The notes under the pieces: generated by a model | Told to the model about the DNA's origin: nothing | Databases searched by the model: none | The model's input: only the letters and a program-made list of their open reading frames with translations | Origin: CAZVBR01 sp964625755 | Lineage (GTDB): Bacteria; Patescibacteriota; Minisyncoccia; Phycocordibacterales; XYD1-FULL-46-19 | NCBI GenBank assembly: GCA_964625755.1 | Contig: CAZVBR010000024.1 | Coordinates: forward strand, 1-9,485 | Direction: 5' to 3' | Length of the DNA: 9,485 bases | Translations under genes and position numbers: made by a program | In this document: positions 1 through 6,634 of the stretch, one piece after another | How positions within the stretch are numbered: the stretch's first letter is position 1 | How the letters are laid out: the number at the start of each line of letters is the position of its first letter

Positions 1-185
1 TCTCGAATCTCAACCAAACCATTCCGGACCAAATAACTATCATTGCCAACGTAAAGATCTATCTCCCCGGCTGCAAACACATTTCCTCGCGAAGTCTCGG
101 TATCAGAGAAGAAAGCCGCCGTAGCTCCGATCACCAAAACCCCAATAAATATCAAGGTTCCAAAACCTAAGATCATTTTTTTCAT
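1..185 (-). CDS. TasA/camelysin-like protein with SipW-type signal peptide (partial, N-terminus only)
   Basis: Only the first 61 codons are present; the gene runs off the left edge. It starts ATG AAA AAA ATG. The protein has a short basic start (MKKM), a hydrophobic stretch at about residues 5-23, and then the SipW-type boundary: GATAAFFSDTET (20-31), RGNVFAAG (33-40) and EIDLYV. This GATxAxFSDxE...GN...AG pattern marks exported proteins processed by SipW-type signal peptidases, such as TasA of Bacillus and camelysin. The secreted domain should begin near residue 24 and is mostly missing, so its role cannot be read. It is the second TasA-like gene here; the first is at 1763-2635, and a matching peptidase lies at 1089-1604. 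No good Shine-Dalgarno sequence precedes the ATG. The 180-bp gap upstream suggests its own promoter. Confidence 0.8.
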   Translation of the reverse strand, partial: MKKMILGFGTLIFIGVLVIGATAAFFSDTETSRGNVFAAGEIDLYVGNDSYLVRNGLVEIR

Positions 186-282
186 ATGTTTTATTTAATT
201 AATGACTTGTTAATTGTTAAGAACTTATAATAATTCGACCTTTTTCTTTTAAAAGGAATCAAACTATTTTTATCTTGTAATC

Positions 283-293
283 AACCTAGATCA
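283..293 (-). promoter_or_regulatory. 11-bp box shared by both TasA-like upstream regions (copy 1)
   Basis: On the minus strand this reads TGATCTAGGTT, identical to 2691-2681. It lies about 97 bases before the ATG at 185; the other copy lies about 45 bases before the ATG at 2635. It could be a binding site for a common regulator, but 11-mer repeats also occur by chance in 9.5 kb and the spacing to the start codon is not constant. Confidence 0.25.
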
Positions 294-325
294 TAAATTA
301 AATAAAACACTTGATTTACTTACAC

Positions 326-340
326 ACTAAAATATTTAGT
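326..340 (-). terminator. Weak AT-rich hairpin after the acidic-protein gene
   Basis: On the minus strand ACTAAA and TTTAGT form a 6-bp stem around the loop TAT, about 25 bases after the stop codon at 366-368. The stem is short and AT-rich and has no clear T-run, so it is only a possible terminator. Confidence 0.2.
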
Positions 341-365
341 AGTCTCTTAAAACCGGAGGGCGGCG

Positions 366-1073
366 CTACTTATCATCTGATCCGTTCTCGGTATCCCGAT
401 CCTCTTCCTCCTTATAAGCGGAGATGTCGTCCCCCTTGGTATCTTGGTCCGATTTTAGGTTCTGATCGCCATCTTTTTCCTTCACAGATTCAGGTTCATT
501 TTTTTCCTCTTCATCCTCCTCTCTGAGATAGCCGGGTTCTTTCTCGGGGTCATCTTCACCGTCCGGCAAACCAGCACTGCTTTTGTCAAGTTCTGATTCA
601 TCTTGCGACCCATCACCGTGATGACCACTGTCTTTTATCTCATCCCCATCCTCACTTGAGTCACCATCATCGCTCTCCTTGCTATCTTGCCGGTCGACAC
701 TCTCACTTTCCTCTGACTTTTCATCTTCTCCGGTGTGTGATCCGTCCTCTCCATGGCCTTTTTCCTCAGGTAAAACAAAACTGCCTTCCCGGTCCACCCG
801 ATCTAAGAGATTTTTTTCTGATTCGTCTTCCCGGTCAAAACGATCATCGTCAAGAGACCTGACCCCTTCTTTCTCCGCCGAAATAATCAAGATCTCCTCA
901 GGGGTCTCTTCCCGGTCACTCTCTTGATCACGGTCCTCCCAGTAACCGACACCTACTGAATTACCGCTAACGCTTTGATGATCAACAAAACCGGCATCTG
1001 TACCACCTATTAACCCGGCCGACAACAAGCCGGCTAACCATAAGAATATAAAAATTTTTTGATGTCTATTCAT
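366..1073 (-). CDS. Very acidic, low-complexity secreted protein with SipW-type signal peptide
   Basis: This encodes 235 residues with no recognisable folded domain. Residues 1-26 form an export signal: basic MNRHQK, then a hydrophobic core at 7-22. Next comes GGTDAGFVDHQ (23-33) and SGNSVGVG (36-43), a degenerate form of the SipW-type boundary seen in the two TasA-like genes. Everything after about residue 45 is disordered-looking and roughly 40% Asp plus Glu, with Ser, Gly and Lys, few aromatics and no Cys. Runs such as EEDEEE and SDDGDSSEDGDE are typical. No LPXTG, lipobox or C-terminal membrane anchor is present. The gene starts 15 bases after the stop of the SipW-like peptidase, so the two are probably co-transcribed, and the peptidase is its likely processor. 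An anionic matrix, cation-binding polymer or adhesion coat is inference only. The start lacks an obvious Shine-Dalgarno sequence. Confidence 0.75.
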   Translation of the reverse strand: MNRHQKIFIFLWLAGLLSAGLIGGTDAGFVDHQSVSGNSVGVGYWEDRDQESDREETPEEILIISAEKEGVRSLDDDRFDREDESEKNLLDRVDREGSFVLPEEKGHGEDGSHTGEDEKSEESESVDRQDSKESDDGDSSEDGDEIKDSGHHGDGSQDESELDKSSAGLPDGEDDPEKEPGYLREEDEEEKNEPESVKEKDGDQNLKSDQDTKGDDISAYKEEEDRDTENGSDDK

Positions 1074-1088
1074 GGTGTTTTTTAAATT

Positions 1089-1604
1089 TCAAGCTGTCGA
1101 ACGAAAATTCTTTACTTCTTGTCGCAATTTCCTGATCTCATCAAAACCGATCACCAAGGCCGGAAAAATTATGAGCAAGACGAAACCATACCACGTTCGA
1201 GCAAAACCAACCACGTAACCCAGAAACGGAACAGAGAATCTGACTTGGCCAAGGATCATGGACTTAGGGACCGGTTCAATATCTCGAGTCTCGTTAGCAT
1301 CACCTTTGGTAATATAAATTGGCTCCCCTTGGTCATCATCTGATTTTTCTATTATCCGATGGGTCACCGGGGTAGCATAATTATTCCGTTGGTAAGTAAC
1401 AATGTCTCCGACCTCATAAGACCCGGCTTGATCGATCAGAACGAGACTCCCGGTTCTTATGGCCGGCTCCATTGAGCCGGACTTAACCACCAATAGATCA
1501 AGATCCAGACCGGGGACATCCAGCAACACTAAACCTAGGAAAACAACGAGCACCAACCCCGCTCCTAACCCCAAATTATACCCGATCTTTAAATAACGCT
1601 TCAT
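1089..1604 (-). CDS. sipW: SipW-like (ER/archaeal-type) signal peptidase I
   Basis: This is a membrane serine protease that removes signal peptides, family S26B. From ATG at 1604 it has 171 residues: a membrane segment at about 9-30, the catalytic SGSMEP box with Ser44, VTHRI with His82, GDAN with Asp102, a further Asp108 in TRDIEP, and a second membrane segment at about 136-154. A His in place of the usual bacterial Lys general base marks the SipW class. Bacillus SipW uses Ser47, His87 and Asp106 (from memory), and the matching numbering favours ATG 1604. A GTG at 1643 would add 13 hydrophilic residues. It lies among three genes whose products carry SipW-type signals and ends 15 bases before the acidic-protein gene. 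It is therefore probably a dedicated processing enzyme for this cluster and not the general signal peptidase of the cell. Confidence 0.9.
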   Translation of the reverse strand: MKRYLKIGYNLGLGAGLVLVVFLGLVLLDVPGLDLDLLVVKSGSMEPAIRTGSLVLIDQAGSYEVGDIVTYQRNNYATPVTHRIIEKSDDDQGEPIYITKGDANETRDIEPVPKSMILGQVRFSVPFLGYVVGFARTWYGFVLLIIFPALVIGFDEIRKLRQEVKNFRSTA

Positions 1605-1762
1605 AATCGAAAGATCTGACCTCTTCTTAAGTCCCCGACTCACCCTATCCGGTTCGAAGTAAAGTTCGAGCCAAAACTTTTCTCTTTCTTAAACTCACCT
1701 CGGACCGGACGACCGGAAATCAATCACTGAACAATTTAATTTCCCCAGAAGCAACCAACTGC

Positions 1763-2635
1763 TTAAAGCTCGGGATCAATATTCCACGAATAAGTATTGG
1801 CAACCTGCCCCTCAACTGAAACCTCCAGAGGTACTTGCCCACCAAATTCCGGCTCTGGCGGTCCGGACGTTACCCCGGTATCCCAAGTAGCAGACCCTTG
1901 AGAGAATGTTACATCTTCGATTTTTTCAACCATAGAGCCGAAACCGGAACCCCAAACTTCTACTTCATAATCACCGTTTAACAGATCACCGTCTTCGTCA
2001 ACAGCCTGGCTCAACTGCATTTTCAATCCGCCATCTTCATATAAATGCCTCAACACCTCTACTGTAAATTCCTTATCCGGATCTTCGTCATCATAACCGG
2101 CTTCCAAAACAAACACTTCATCCCAAACGCAGGATGATCCCTGATACTCATCCCCCACTTCGGGATTCAATCTTGCCTGTTGATACACAGTAACTTGGCC
2201 ATTACCGCCGGCCTCTAAATTCTCTGCCAAAAGGATCCGGTCATCGATCGTTGCCCCGGTTACCGGTCCGTGATATTTGATCCCGGATCGATCTTCTACC
2301 CAGACTTCCAGATCAGTTACCTGACAAGAATTATCCGCCTCGCTATCCGGTGCTTCGCCACTTAAATTCTCGACATACATATAAGCATTGGCCGGTACTG
2401 TACTGTCATTTATCACCTCCACTTCAAACACCTCCGACCTCTGCCCGGGAAGCAGATTCTCCGCCTCGATCGGTTTAGAAAGCTCCGCCGAGTCATCCAA
2501 AGTCAAGACCACACTCGCCGCTCCAACTGTGTTGCCCGAGATTAGCTCTGAGTCTGAAAATACCGCCATGGTACCGCCCACCAACACCACCGCCACCAAG
2601 GTCATTATAGACAAACTAAAAATAATTTTTTTCAT
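1763..2635 (-). CDS. TasA/camelysin-like secreted protein with C-terminal beta-rich extension
   Basis: The protein has 290 residues. Residues 1-24 are a signal (MKK, then a hydrophobic core), followed by GGTMAVFSDSELISGNTVGAA at 20-40, a near-ideal SipW-type boundary. A TasA/camelysin-like domain follows: LLPGQRSEVFEVEVIND at 61-77, matching the 'LKPGD...F.NNG' region of TasA, then NDSTVPANAYMYVEN (76-90) and further beta-strand-like segments to about residue 180. Cys104 and Cys169 are the only cysteines and could form a disulfide outside the cell. Residues 190-290 look like a separate beta-rich, perhaps Ig-like, domain with acidic loops such as DEDGDLLNGD; this is inference. The neighbouring SipW-like peptidase starts about 160 bases downstream. 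By analogy with Bacillus TasA, it may polymerise into fibres or coat the surface. TATTAT sits 7 bases before the ATG, with AAAGG between. Confidence 0.82.
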   Translation of the reverse strand: MKKIIFSLSIMTLVAVVLVGGTMAVFSDSELISGNTVGAASVVLTLDDSAELSKPIEAENLLPGQRSEVFEVEVINDSTVPANAYMYVENLSGEAPDSEADNSCQVTDLEVWVEDRSGIKYHGPVTGATIDDRILLAENLEAGGNGQVTVYQQARLNPEVGDEYQGSSCVWDEVFVLEAGYDDEDPDKEFTVEVLRHLYEDGGLKMQLSQAVDEDGDLLNGDYEVEVWGSGFGSMVEKIEDVTFSQGSATWDTGVTSGPPEPEFGGQVPLEVSVEGQVANTYSWNIDPEL

Positions 2636-2642
2636 ACCTTTT

Positions 2643-2648
2643 ATAATA
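2643..2648 (-). promoter_or_regulatory. -10-like box immediately before the TasA-like gene
   Basis: On the minus strand TATTAT is followed by AAAAGGT and the ATG at 2635, leaving 7 bases. If used as a -10 element, transcription would start at or beside the ATG and give a leaderless mRNA. No good -35 is present at 16-18 bases. The AAAGG could instead act as a closely spaced Shine-Dalgarno sequence from an upstream start. Confidence 0.35.
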
Positions 2649-2680
2649 ACTATTAGATCTTATAAATTGACTTAACTATT

Positions 2681-2691
2681 AACCTAGATCA
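2681..2691 (-). promoter_or_regulatory. 11-bp box shared by both TasA-like upstream regions (copy 2)
   Basis: TGATCTAGGTT on the minus strand, identical to 293-283, about 45 bases before the ATG at 2635. The evidence is only the repeated position upstream of two related genes. Confidence 0.25.
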
Positions 2692-2969
2692 CCAATAACA
2701 AAACAGAGTAAAACAACATCAAAAAACACCGCCTCTTGCTTTTCAACCACACCTGTTTACTAGTAAAAGAGTTACTTCATCAGAACTACTTTAAATTTTA
2801 AAGAATTAACAACTAACTAAATTAGATAATTTATACTTACTTTTATTTTGATTAACTGATCACTAAAAGTCAAGGGATAATCAACACCAAAAAACAAATC
2901 CGGTTTCTAGTCAAATAAAAGACAGATTAACCGTTAAACAGACTCAATTTTTCCCCGGCTTAAATTATA

Positions 2970-2998
2970 GTGACTAAAAAATAATATTCTGCTATTAT
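2970..2998 (+). promoter_or_regulatory. Candidate sigma-70-type promoter of valS
   Basis: GTGACT at 2970-2975 (four of six matches to TTGACA), a 17-bp spacer, and TATTAT at 2993-2998. Only seven bases (AAGGAGC) separate the -10 from the ATG at 3006, so the predicted transcript starts at or within a few bases of the start codon. AAGGAG looks like a Shine-Dalgarno sequence, but its one-base spacing to the ATG is too short for normal use, which favours a leaderless reading. Confidence 0.45.
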
Positions 2999-3005
2999 AA
3001 GGAGC

Positions 3006-5195
3006 ATGACAGAAAAAATAGCTAAACTGAAAAAACCTTATCAGCCTCAAGAAACCGAACAAAAAATATATCAACAGTGGGAAGCTTCCGGTTATTTTAA
3101 CCCGGACAATTTACCTCAAAGACACCGGACCCCTTTTACGGTGATCATGCCGCCGCCAAATGCTACCGGCGTGTTACATATGGGCCATGGTTTAATGTTG
3201 GCGATTGAGGACTCGGTGATCCGTTTCCAAAGAATGAAAGGCCGGAAAACCTTGTTTCTGCCGGGTACGGATCATGCCGCGATCGCCACTCAATCAAAAG
3301 TCGAAAAGCAGATCGCCAACAAAGAAAAGAAGTCCCGGTACGATCTTGGCCGAGAGGAGCTCTTGAAACGGATCGATCGCTTTGTCTCAGACAGCCAAAA
3401 AACCATAATTTCCCAAGTCAAAACCATGGGTGCTTCCTGTGACTGGTCCCGGGAAGCCTTCACCTTAGACGAAAAAAGAAATCAAGCCGTCAATCAGGCC
3501 TTCAAGCAAATGTACGATGCCGGCTTGATCTACCAAGGAAACAGAGTGGTAAACTGGGACCCCAAGGGCGGAACCACGATCTCTGATGACGAAGTGATCT
3601 ACAAAACCGAAAAGGCCACCCTTTACACCTTCTACTACAGCCCGGAGATCCCGATAGCCATTTCTACTACTCGACCGGAGACCAAACTTGGCGATACGGC
3701 TATCGCCGTTCACCCGGAAGACCAGAGATACCAAAAATACATTGGTCAAAAATACCAAGTCGACTTTTGCGGCACCAAACTGGAACTAAAAGTAGTAGCT
3801 GACCCGGAAATCGATCCCGATTTTGGTACCGGGGCCGTGGGTATTACTCCGGCCCATAGTTACACCGACTGGCTGATCGCCAAAAAACATGACCTGCCGA
3901 TGGTTCAAGTGATCAACGAAAAGGCCCGGATCACGGTCGGCGACCAAGATCTACAAGGTCAAAAAACTCTCATCGCTCGAGAGATGATCGTTGACCGCCT
4001 AAGATCTCAGAACCTGATCATCAAGGAAGAGGAAATAGAGCATAACATAGCAACTGCCGAAAGAACCGGCGGCCTGATCGAACCCCTACCAAAACTGCAG
4101 TGGTTTGTTGACGTTAACAAAAAATTCACCCTCGAACACTTAAAGATCACCGGTCTGTCCGCCAATGAAAATATCACCCTAAAGGACATAATGCGCCAAC
4201 CGGTCGAAAACGGCGACATTAACATCATCCCTGATTACATCAAGAAAACCTATTTTCACTGGATCGACAAACTGGATGATTGGTGCATCTCAAGGCAGAT
4301 CTGGTACGGCCACCGGATCCCGGTGTGGTACAAAGAAAACAGAATATACTGTGACACTACTCCCCCGCAAGAAGACGGCTGGCAGCAAGAAGAAGACACT
4401 CTCGATACCTGGTTCTCGTCGGCCCTGTGGACTTTTTCGACTTTGGGTTGGCCGGAAGAAACCCCGGATTTGAATTTTTATCACCCGACCGATTTCCTAG
4501 ACACCGGTCAAGAAATACTTTTCTTCTGGGTAGCCAGAATGATCATGATGACCGGTTATTTCCTCGGTCAGATCCCATTTAAAAACGTCTATATCCACGG
4601 CACCGTTAAGGACGAAAACCGACAAAAAATGTCCAAATCTCGAGGCGACAACATGGACCCGATCGACGTGGCCCAGCACTACGGCGCTGACGCCGGCCGA
4701 ATGGCGTTGCTGGTCGGCAACACCCCCGGTACCGATATTCTGATCTCTTATGAAAAAATCAAGGCTTACAAACATTTTGCCAACAAGATCTGGAACGCCT
4801 CCCGTTTCATTCTGGAAAATTGTTCTGACATCGACCACAAGCACCCGCCGGAACTTTCCCCTGAGGACATAAAACACTTAGATGAGCTAAACACTTTTGG
4901 TCGAGACGTCACCTCGGACATCGAAAATCACCGGCTTCATCTGGCGGCCGAAAAACTCTACCAATACTTCTGGCACACCCTGGCGGATAAGATCATTGAG
5001 CAAGCCAAACCTCGCCTATCCGGTCAAGACAAAGAAGACAGAGCTTCGAGTCAGTACACCTTAATAACTATTTTAAAAACCAATTTAAAAATGCTCCATC
5101 CCTTTATGCCCTTTGTCACCGAAGAACTTTGGTCCCTGGTCCCTCAAGAAAAAGATGAAGAAAAAATGTTGATGATCACTTCATGGCCTTATTAG
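3006..5195 (+). CDS. valS: Valyl-tRNA synthetase, short form lacking the C-terminal arm
   Basis: This class Ia enzyme charges tRNA-Val with valine and edits mischarged threonine. In order: PPPNATGVLHMGHG with the HIGH motif (HMGH, 58-61); FLPGTDHAAIAT (84-95); the CP1 editing domain at about 200-350 with TTRPET (221-226), GTGAVGITPAH (274-284) and Asp288; DWCISRQIWYGHRIPVW (425-441); the KMSKS loop KMSKS (541-545); FANKIWNASRF (591-601); and the anticodon-binding end LHPFMPFVTEELW (697-709). It stops at ITSWPY (residue 729), where typical bacterial ValRS of about 850-950 residues continues with a linker and a coiled-coil tRNA-binding arm. The editing loop has AHSYTD where AHDPxD is usual, although the last Asp is kept. 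The stop overlaps the next gene by 13 bp. The start is supported by the family-typical N-terminus (PYQPQETEQKIYQQWEASGYF). Confidence 0.96.
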   Translation: MTEKIAKLKKPYQPQETEQKIYQQWEASGYFNPDNLPQRHRTPFTVIMPPPNATGVLHMGHGLMLAIEDSVIRFQRMKGRKTLFLPGTDHAAIATQSKVEKQIANKEKKSRYDLGREELLKRIDRFVSDSQKTIISQVKTMGASCDWSREAFTLDEKRNQAVNQAFKQMYDAGLIYQGNRVVNWDPKGGTTISDDEVIYKTEKATLYTFYYSPEIPIAISTTRPETKLGDTAIAVHPEDQRYQKYIGQKYQVDFCGTKLELKVVADPEIDPDFGTGAVGITPAHSYTDWLIAKKHDLPMVQVINEKARITVGDQDLQGQKTLIAREMIVDRLRSQNLIIKEEEIEHNIATAERTGGLIEPLPKLQWFVDVNKKFTLEHLKITGLSANENITLKDIMRQPVENGDINIIPDYIKKTYFHWIDKLDDWCISRQIWYGHRIPVWYKENRIYCDTTPPQEDGWQQEEDTLDTWFSSALWTFSTLGWPEETPDLNFYHPTDFLDTGQEILFFWVARMIMMTGYFLGQIPFKNVYIHGTVKDENRQKMSKSRGDNMDPIDVAQHYGADAGRMALLVGNTPGTDILISYEKIKAYKHFANKIWNASRFILENCSDIDHKHPPELSPEDIKHLDELNTFGRDVTSDIENHRLHLAAEKLYQYFWHTLADKIIEQAKPRLSGQDKEDRASSQYTLITILKTNLKMLHPFMPFVTEELWSLVPQEKDEEKMLMITSWPY

Positions 5196-5938
5196 ATGCC
5201 GATATCTGGAAATTAACTCTGACTCTGGCAGTCGGACTAGTTCCGGCCCTGATCTGGCTTTGGTTTTGGCTGAAACAAGACCAAGCTCAGCCGGAACCAA
5301 AAAAAATGATCCTTCTAACTTTTATCCTGGGCGGTTTGGTTACTTTTCCGGCCGGGCTGCTAAGCGGCTTCTATCTTGAGCAACTCGAGATCTTCTTTGA
5401 CCGAAGTCTAAATTTCCGGAACCCAGAAGTCGCCATCGGCATAACTCCAACCCTTTATGTCTTGATCTTTCTCATCGGGGCTTTTTTTGAAGAAACCCTT
5501 AAATTGATCGCCGCCGGCCCATCATTTCTGAGTCGATTCTTTGACGAACCAATCGACGCCATGATCTACCTGATCACGGCCGGCTTGGGGTTTGCGGCTT
5601 TCGAAAACGCCCTCTACTTTTCCTTCTTCCTACCGGACGAGGTCTTCCTGTCTTTAAGTCAAATAACGATTCGCTTTCTAGGTTCCACGATTCTCCATAC
5701 GGTCTGCTCGGCTATCATCGGTGCTTTTATTGCTTTTAATTGGCATCGATCTTTCGGGCAAAAATTACTAGCTACCGGAGCCGGCTTGATCTTGGCCACC
5801 TTCTTGCACACCGCTTTCAACTTTTCTATAATGAACTTATCAGCTAACTACAGTCACTGGTTGACCTTTCTGACTTTATGGGTGGTAGCGATCATTATTA
5901 TTCTTTTATTTGAAAAAGTAAAACGTTTGAAATATTAA
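5183..5938 (+). CDS. PrsW-type intramembrane metalloprotease (M82-like)
   Basis: The 251-residue protein has about seven membrane segments, near 10-30, 43-63, 88-110, 125-147, 162-186, 195-217 and 226-244. The family motifs sit in or beside them: FFEETLKL with Glu103, Glu104 and Lys107; AAFENALYF with Glu141; LHTVCSAIIGAF with His172; and FLHTAFNF with His209. The Glu and His residues are the expected zinc ligands and catalytic residues. In Bacillus, PrsW makes the site-1 cut of an anti-sigma factor, but many relatives have unknown substrates and no anti-sigma gene is seen here. The ATG lies inside the last codons of valS with no clear Shine-Dalgarno sequence, so translation is probably coupled to valS. 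Housekeeping expression with valS is therefore likely. Confidence 0.88.
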   Translation: MALLDADIWKLTLTLAVGLVPALIWLWFWLKQDQAQPEPKKMILLTFILGGLVTFPAGLLSGFYLEQLEIFFDRSLNFRNPEVAIGITPTLYVLIFLIGAFFEETLKLIAAGPSFLSRFFDEPIDAMIYLITAGLGFAAFENALYFSFFLPDEVFLSLSQITIRFLGSTILHTVCSAIIGAFIAFNWHRSFGQKLLATGAGLILATFLHTAFNFSIMNLSANYSHWLTFLTLWVVAIIIILLFEKVKRLKY

Positions 5939-5972
5939 TAAGGTAAGTTTTATAAATTTAACTAAAATAATT

Positions 5973-6473
5973 ATGCCCAAAGATCGAAGATCATTTTTTG
6001 AAAAATTAACCGGATCAGTTTCGGTAAGCGAGGACCAAGATGAAGAATTTTTCTACCAACAACCCCAAACCAATCAGGAAGAGGACTGGGAACACGGCTT
6101 TGACCCGGAAGAGGAAAGTGAGAGTGAAGATGATGAAGAGGGAGAGCTAAGCGTTGATGTTTATCAGACCCCCAACGAAATAATCATTCAAACCATGGTG
6201 GCCGGTGTCAGACCGGAAGACCTTGATATCAATATCTCTCGAGAGTCGGTTACCATAAAAGGCCGACGGGATCGACCCGGTGAACCTTCCCCGGGTGATT
6301 ACTTCCACAAAGAGCTCTACTGGGGACCATTTGCCAGAAATATCTCTTTGCCGGCCGAAGTGGAAACCGAAGAAGCAGACGCTATAGAAAAGCACGGCTT
6401 GTTAACGATCGTTATGCCGAAAGTCGACAAAGACAGGACCCAAAAACTAAGAGTCCGAACCGGCAATCAGTAA
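5973..6473 (+). CDS. Small heat-shock protein (Hsp20/alpha-crystallin family) with acidic N-terminal extension
   Basis: This is an ATP-independent chaperone that binds unfolding proteins in the cytoplasm, 166 residues long. The alpha-crystallin domain covers about 59-150: LSVDVYQTPNEIIIQT (59-74), AGVRPEDLDINIS (77-89), SVTIKGRR (92-99), YFHKELYWGPFARNISLP (110-127), and the family signature A-x-x-x-x-G-L-L-T at 135-145. A C-terminal L-R-V (159-161) fits the I/L/V-x-I/L/V motif used in oligomer contacts. The N-terminal arm is unusually acidic (EEESESEDDEEGE, 47-58), where many family members are hydrophobic. The gene lies 34 bases after prsW. AT-rich -10-like boxes TATAAA (5951-5956) and TAAAAT (5963-5968) precede the ATG, so it may have its own promoter. 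No CIRCE-type inverted repeat was seen. Confidence 0.93.
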   Translation: MPKDRRSFFEKLTGSVSVSEDQDEEFFYQQPQTNQEEDWEHGFDPEEESESEDDEEGELSVDVYQTPNEIIIQTMVAGVRPEDLDINISRESVTIKGRRDRPGEPSPGDYFHKELYWGPFARNISLPAEVETEEADAIEKHGLLTIVMPKVDKDRTQKLRVRTGNQ

Positions 6474-6522
6474 CACCTCGATTGATTTCTATTTGATCAG
6501 TCAATAAATACAGATCATGAAA

Positions 6523-6549
6523 ATTCTTCTTTTACTAAAAAAGAAGAGT
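6523..6549 (+). terminator. AT-rich hairpin after the small heat-shock gene
   Basis: An 11-bp stem with one G-T pair (ATTCTTCTTTT with AAAAGAAGAGT) and a 5-base loop, about 50 bases after the hsp20 stop codon. There is no T-run and little GC, so termination would be weak. It still could separate the valS-prsW-hsp20 unit from the tRNA-Phe unit. Confidence 0.35.
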
Positions 6550-6592
6550 GTTGTGAATCAACCTGAGTTTCAGTTCACCTGTTAATTGAAAC

Positions 6593-6621
6593 TTGTCTGA
6601 ACCGTTAAAATAGTTTAAAAT
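6593..6621 (+). promoter_or_regulatory. Promoter of tRNA-Phe
   Basis: TTGTCT at 6593-6598, a 17-bp spacer, and TAAAAT at 6616-6621. The tRNA begins 14 bases after the -10, leaving a short 5' leader for RNase P to remove. Box quality and position fit a sigma-70-type promoter. Confidence 0.55.
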
Positions 6622-6634
6622 GGTAGATATAATC

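Larger units (their letters stand above)
186..365. other. AT-rich intergenic leader between the acidic-protein gene and the second TasA-like gene
   Basis: No gene is visible here. On the minus strand it contains the 3' end of the upstream unit, a weak AT-rich hairpin (326-340), the box TGATCTAGGTT (293-283) that also precedes the other TasA-like gene, and a TATTAT -10-like box at 232-227, about 41 bases before the ATG at 185. No convincing -35 is seen. Confidence 0.5.
2636..3005. other. 370-bp AT-rich divergent intergenic region
   Basis: No gene is visible. The region separates the minus-strand TasA-like/SipW module from the plus-strand valS unit and must hold promoters for both. It contains the TATTAT boxes described separately, the shared box at 2681-2691, and two perfect or near-perfect AT palindromes: TTTACTAGTAAA at 2756-2767 and CTTTAAATTTTAAAG at 2789-2803. 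Either palindrome could be an operator. No tRNA-like or riboswitch-like fold was recognised. Confidence 0.55.

Noticed and set aside
656..927. Overlapping plus-strand frames across the acidic-protein gene
   Set aside because: They are the antisense of a Glu/Asp/Ser-rich coding sequence, which naturally lacks stops; no start signals or protein-like features.
1605..1643. GTG start at 1643 for the SipW-like peptidase
   Set aside because: It adds 13 hydrophilic residues ahead of a normal MKR-hydrophobic start, and catalytic-residue spacing fits the ATG at 1604 better; it cannot be excluded.
1651..1672. Inverted repeat GGTTCGAA...TTCGAGCC just upstream of the SipW-like gene
   Set aside because: It pairs fully only as plus-strand RNA (with a G-T pair); in the minus-strand transcript there is a C-A mismatch and no T-run. 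It is not supported as a terminator or switch.
1705..1716. CCGG-ACGA-CCGG mini-hairpin between the TasA-like and SipW genes
   Set aside because: The stem is 4 bp with no T-run; it is better explained by the general excess of CCGG.
6517..6585. 22-codon frame starting ATG AAA ATT CTT after the hsp20 gene
   Set aside because: It has no ribosome binding site, lies over an AT-rich hairpin, and has no recognisable peptide signature; most likely chance.
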